From Plebeiibacterium marinum (lineage in GTDB: Bacteria > Bacteroidota > Bacteroidia > Bacteroidales > Marinilabiliaceae), in the NCBI RefSeq assembly GCF_026013615.1, contig NZ_JAPDPI010000005.1, positions 62,001 through 126,000 on the forward strand: 64,000 nt of DNA, given 5' to 3'. Position 1 is the stretch's first letter; each line of letters opens with the position of its first letter. Below, piece by piece: positions 63,191 to 64,000 of the stretch. A program made the translations under genes and the position numbers. The notes beneath the pieces were generated by a model, which was not told the origin of the DNA, made no database searches, and was given only the letters and a program-made list of their open reading frames with translations.

Positions 63191-64000
63191 TTATGCGTTA
63201 TTTATTCTATTAATTGATTCTTTTAAAACTTCTTGTTTTGAGCAAAGAGATATTCTGATATATCTGTCGCCTTGTTTACCAAATATGGTTCCCGGCGTAA
63301 TAAAAACATGTGCCTTATTCAGGATCTTATCTGATAAATCAATAGCAGAGTCAATGGAGTCAGGAATTTTTGCCCAGATAAACATACCGCTTTGGTTTTT
63401 ATCATATTTACACTTTAGTGTATCCATTATTTCCCATACCAGTTCCCTTCTTTCCAGGTACTCTTTGTTTACTTCTTCGTACCAGTCTTTTTCAAGGGCG
63501 AGTGCTTTAACAGCTGCCAGTTGAAGGGGTTTGAACATGCCGCTGTCCATGTTGCTCTTTACCCTTAAAATATATTGGGTAAAAGTAGGGTTTGCACCTA
63601 CCATTCCAACACGCCAACCTGCCATATTATGCGACTTGCTTAAAGAGTTTAACTCAATGGCTATATCTTTTGCTCCGTCAACCCTAAAAATACTTAATGG
63701 ATTATCATTTAATATAAAACTATATGGGTTGTCGTTACAAATTAATATTTCATGTTTTTTACCAAAGGCTACCAGCTTTTCAAATAACTCCAGTGTTGCA
63801 TTGGCACCGGTAGGCATATTGGGGTAGTTTACCCACATTAATTTTACCTTTGATAAATCCAGTTTTTCTAGTTCTTCAAAATCCGGTTGCCAGTTTAGAT
63901 CCTCCTTTAAATCATATGTAACCATATCGGCTTCAACAAGATTTGAAACAGAAGCATAGGTTGGGTAGCCCGGATTGGGGACTAAAACCTGATCGCCTTT
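63191..64000 (-). CDS. Class I/II aminotransferase, N-terminal part cut by window edge
   Basis: The reading frame continues to the last base (GDQVLVPNPGYPTYASVSNL just before the internal ATG at 63925), so the real start is outside the window. 270 residues are visible: MWVNYPNMPTGANATLEL, ILICNDNPYSFIL, and LNSLSKSHNMAGWRVGMVGAN with the PLP lysine in SLSKSHNMAG. Position upstream of DAHP synthase and tyrA suggests an aromatic amino-acid aminotransferase; the sequence also resembles LL-diaminopimelate-type aminotransferases, so specificity is open. Confidence 0.88.
   Translation of the reverse strand, partial: KGDQVLVPNPGYPTYASVSNLVEADMVTYDLKEDLNWQPDFEELEKLDLSKVKLMWVNYPNMPTGANATLELFEKLVAFGKKHEILICNDNPYSFILNDNPLSIFRVDGAKDIAIELNSLSKSHNMAGWRVGMVGANPTFTQYILRVKSNMDSGMFKPLQLAAVKALALEKDWYEEVNKEYLERRELVWEIMDTLKCKYDKNQSGMFIWAKIPDSIDSAIDLSDKILNKAHVFITPGTIFGKQGDRYIRISLCSKQEVLKESINRINNA

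Overview
The window is a chromosomal segment of a low-GC member of the Bacteroidota. Support: a SusD-type polysaccharide-utilisation locus with a hybrid two-component regulator, an ECF sigma/FecR/TonB-receptor/DUF4249 set, the bamD-rpoZ-coaBC-DUF4835-recN gene order typical of the phylum, and many promoters with the phylum's TAnnTTTG -7 box. The combination resembles Marinilabiliales-type marine or sediment Bacteroidota, but the genus cannot be fixed from the sequence alone.

Layout. 1-9442: the end of a glycan-utilisation locus (SusD, a GH32-like lipoprotein lacking catalytic residues, a GH36 alpha-galactosidase, an active-looking GH32), convergent with a hybrid sensor with a periplasmic sugar-binding domain; the enzyme set fits raffinose-family or other fructosyl sugars. 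9443-18424: alcohol dehydrogenase, DUF3737 protein, PatB-type lyase, a remnant of a cyclophilin-like gene, cupin, alpha/beta hydrolase, GH2 enzyme and tRNA-Pro(GGG), separated by repeat-rich spacers. 18627-24137: ECF sigma factor, a 48-residue ORF, FecR anti-sigma, TonB receptor with signalling domain, DUF4249 lipoprotein. 24321-45240: mostly housekeeping genes (trxB, DUF4922/SpoIID pair, an alpha-oxoamine synthase, bamD-rpoZ-coaBC-DUF4835-recN, fabI, cysDN, an outer-membrane porin-like protein, a low-complexity lipoprotein, proS, pepT), with a 1.3-kb repeat-filled spacer at 40.9-42.1 kb.

45241-56600 is an accessory island. Its main content is a four-gene operon (46487-51554): a DndC-like sulfurtransferase, an HNH nuclease whose N-terminus resembles the phosphorothioate-DNA-binding (SBD) domain, a DndE domain fused to a HerA/FtsK-type ATPase, and an AlbA_2/HATPase protein. 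It looks like a compact DNA-phosphorothioation defence module without dndB, dndD or dndFGH, and is the best candidate here for an undescribed system. HigBA, a Fic protein bounded by 63-bp direct repeats, an ABC exporter pair and a truncated LytTR regulator follow.

56629-64000 returns to core metabolism: peroxiredoxin, pabB, tilS, mnmA and an aromatic amino-acid cluster (tyrA-like, DAHP synthase/chorismate mutase, aminotransferase). Two themes cross the window: intergenic tandem repeats of different sequence that nearly all have a 7-bp period, and three genes (higB, pabB, mnmA) whose start codon lies exactly four bases after a TAnnTTTG box, which suggests leaderless mRNAs.
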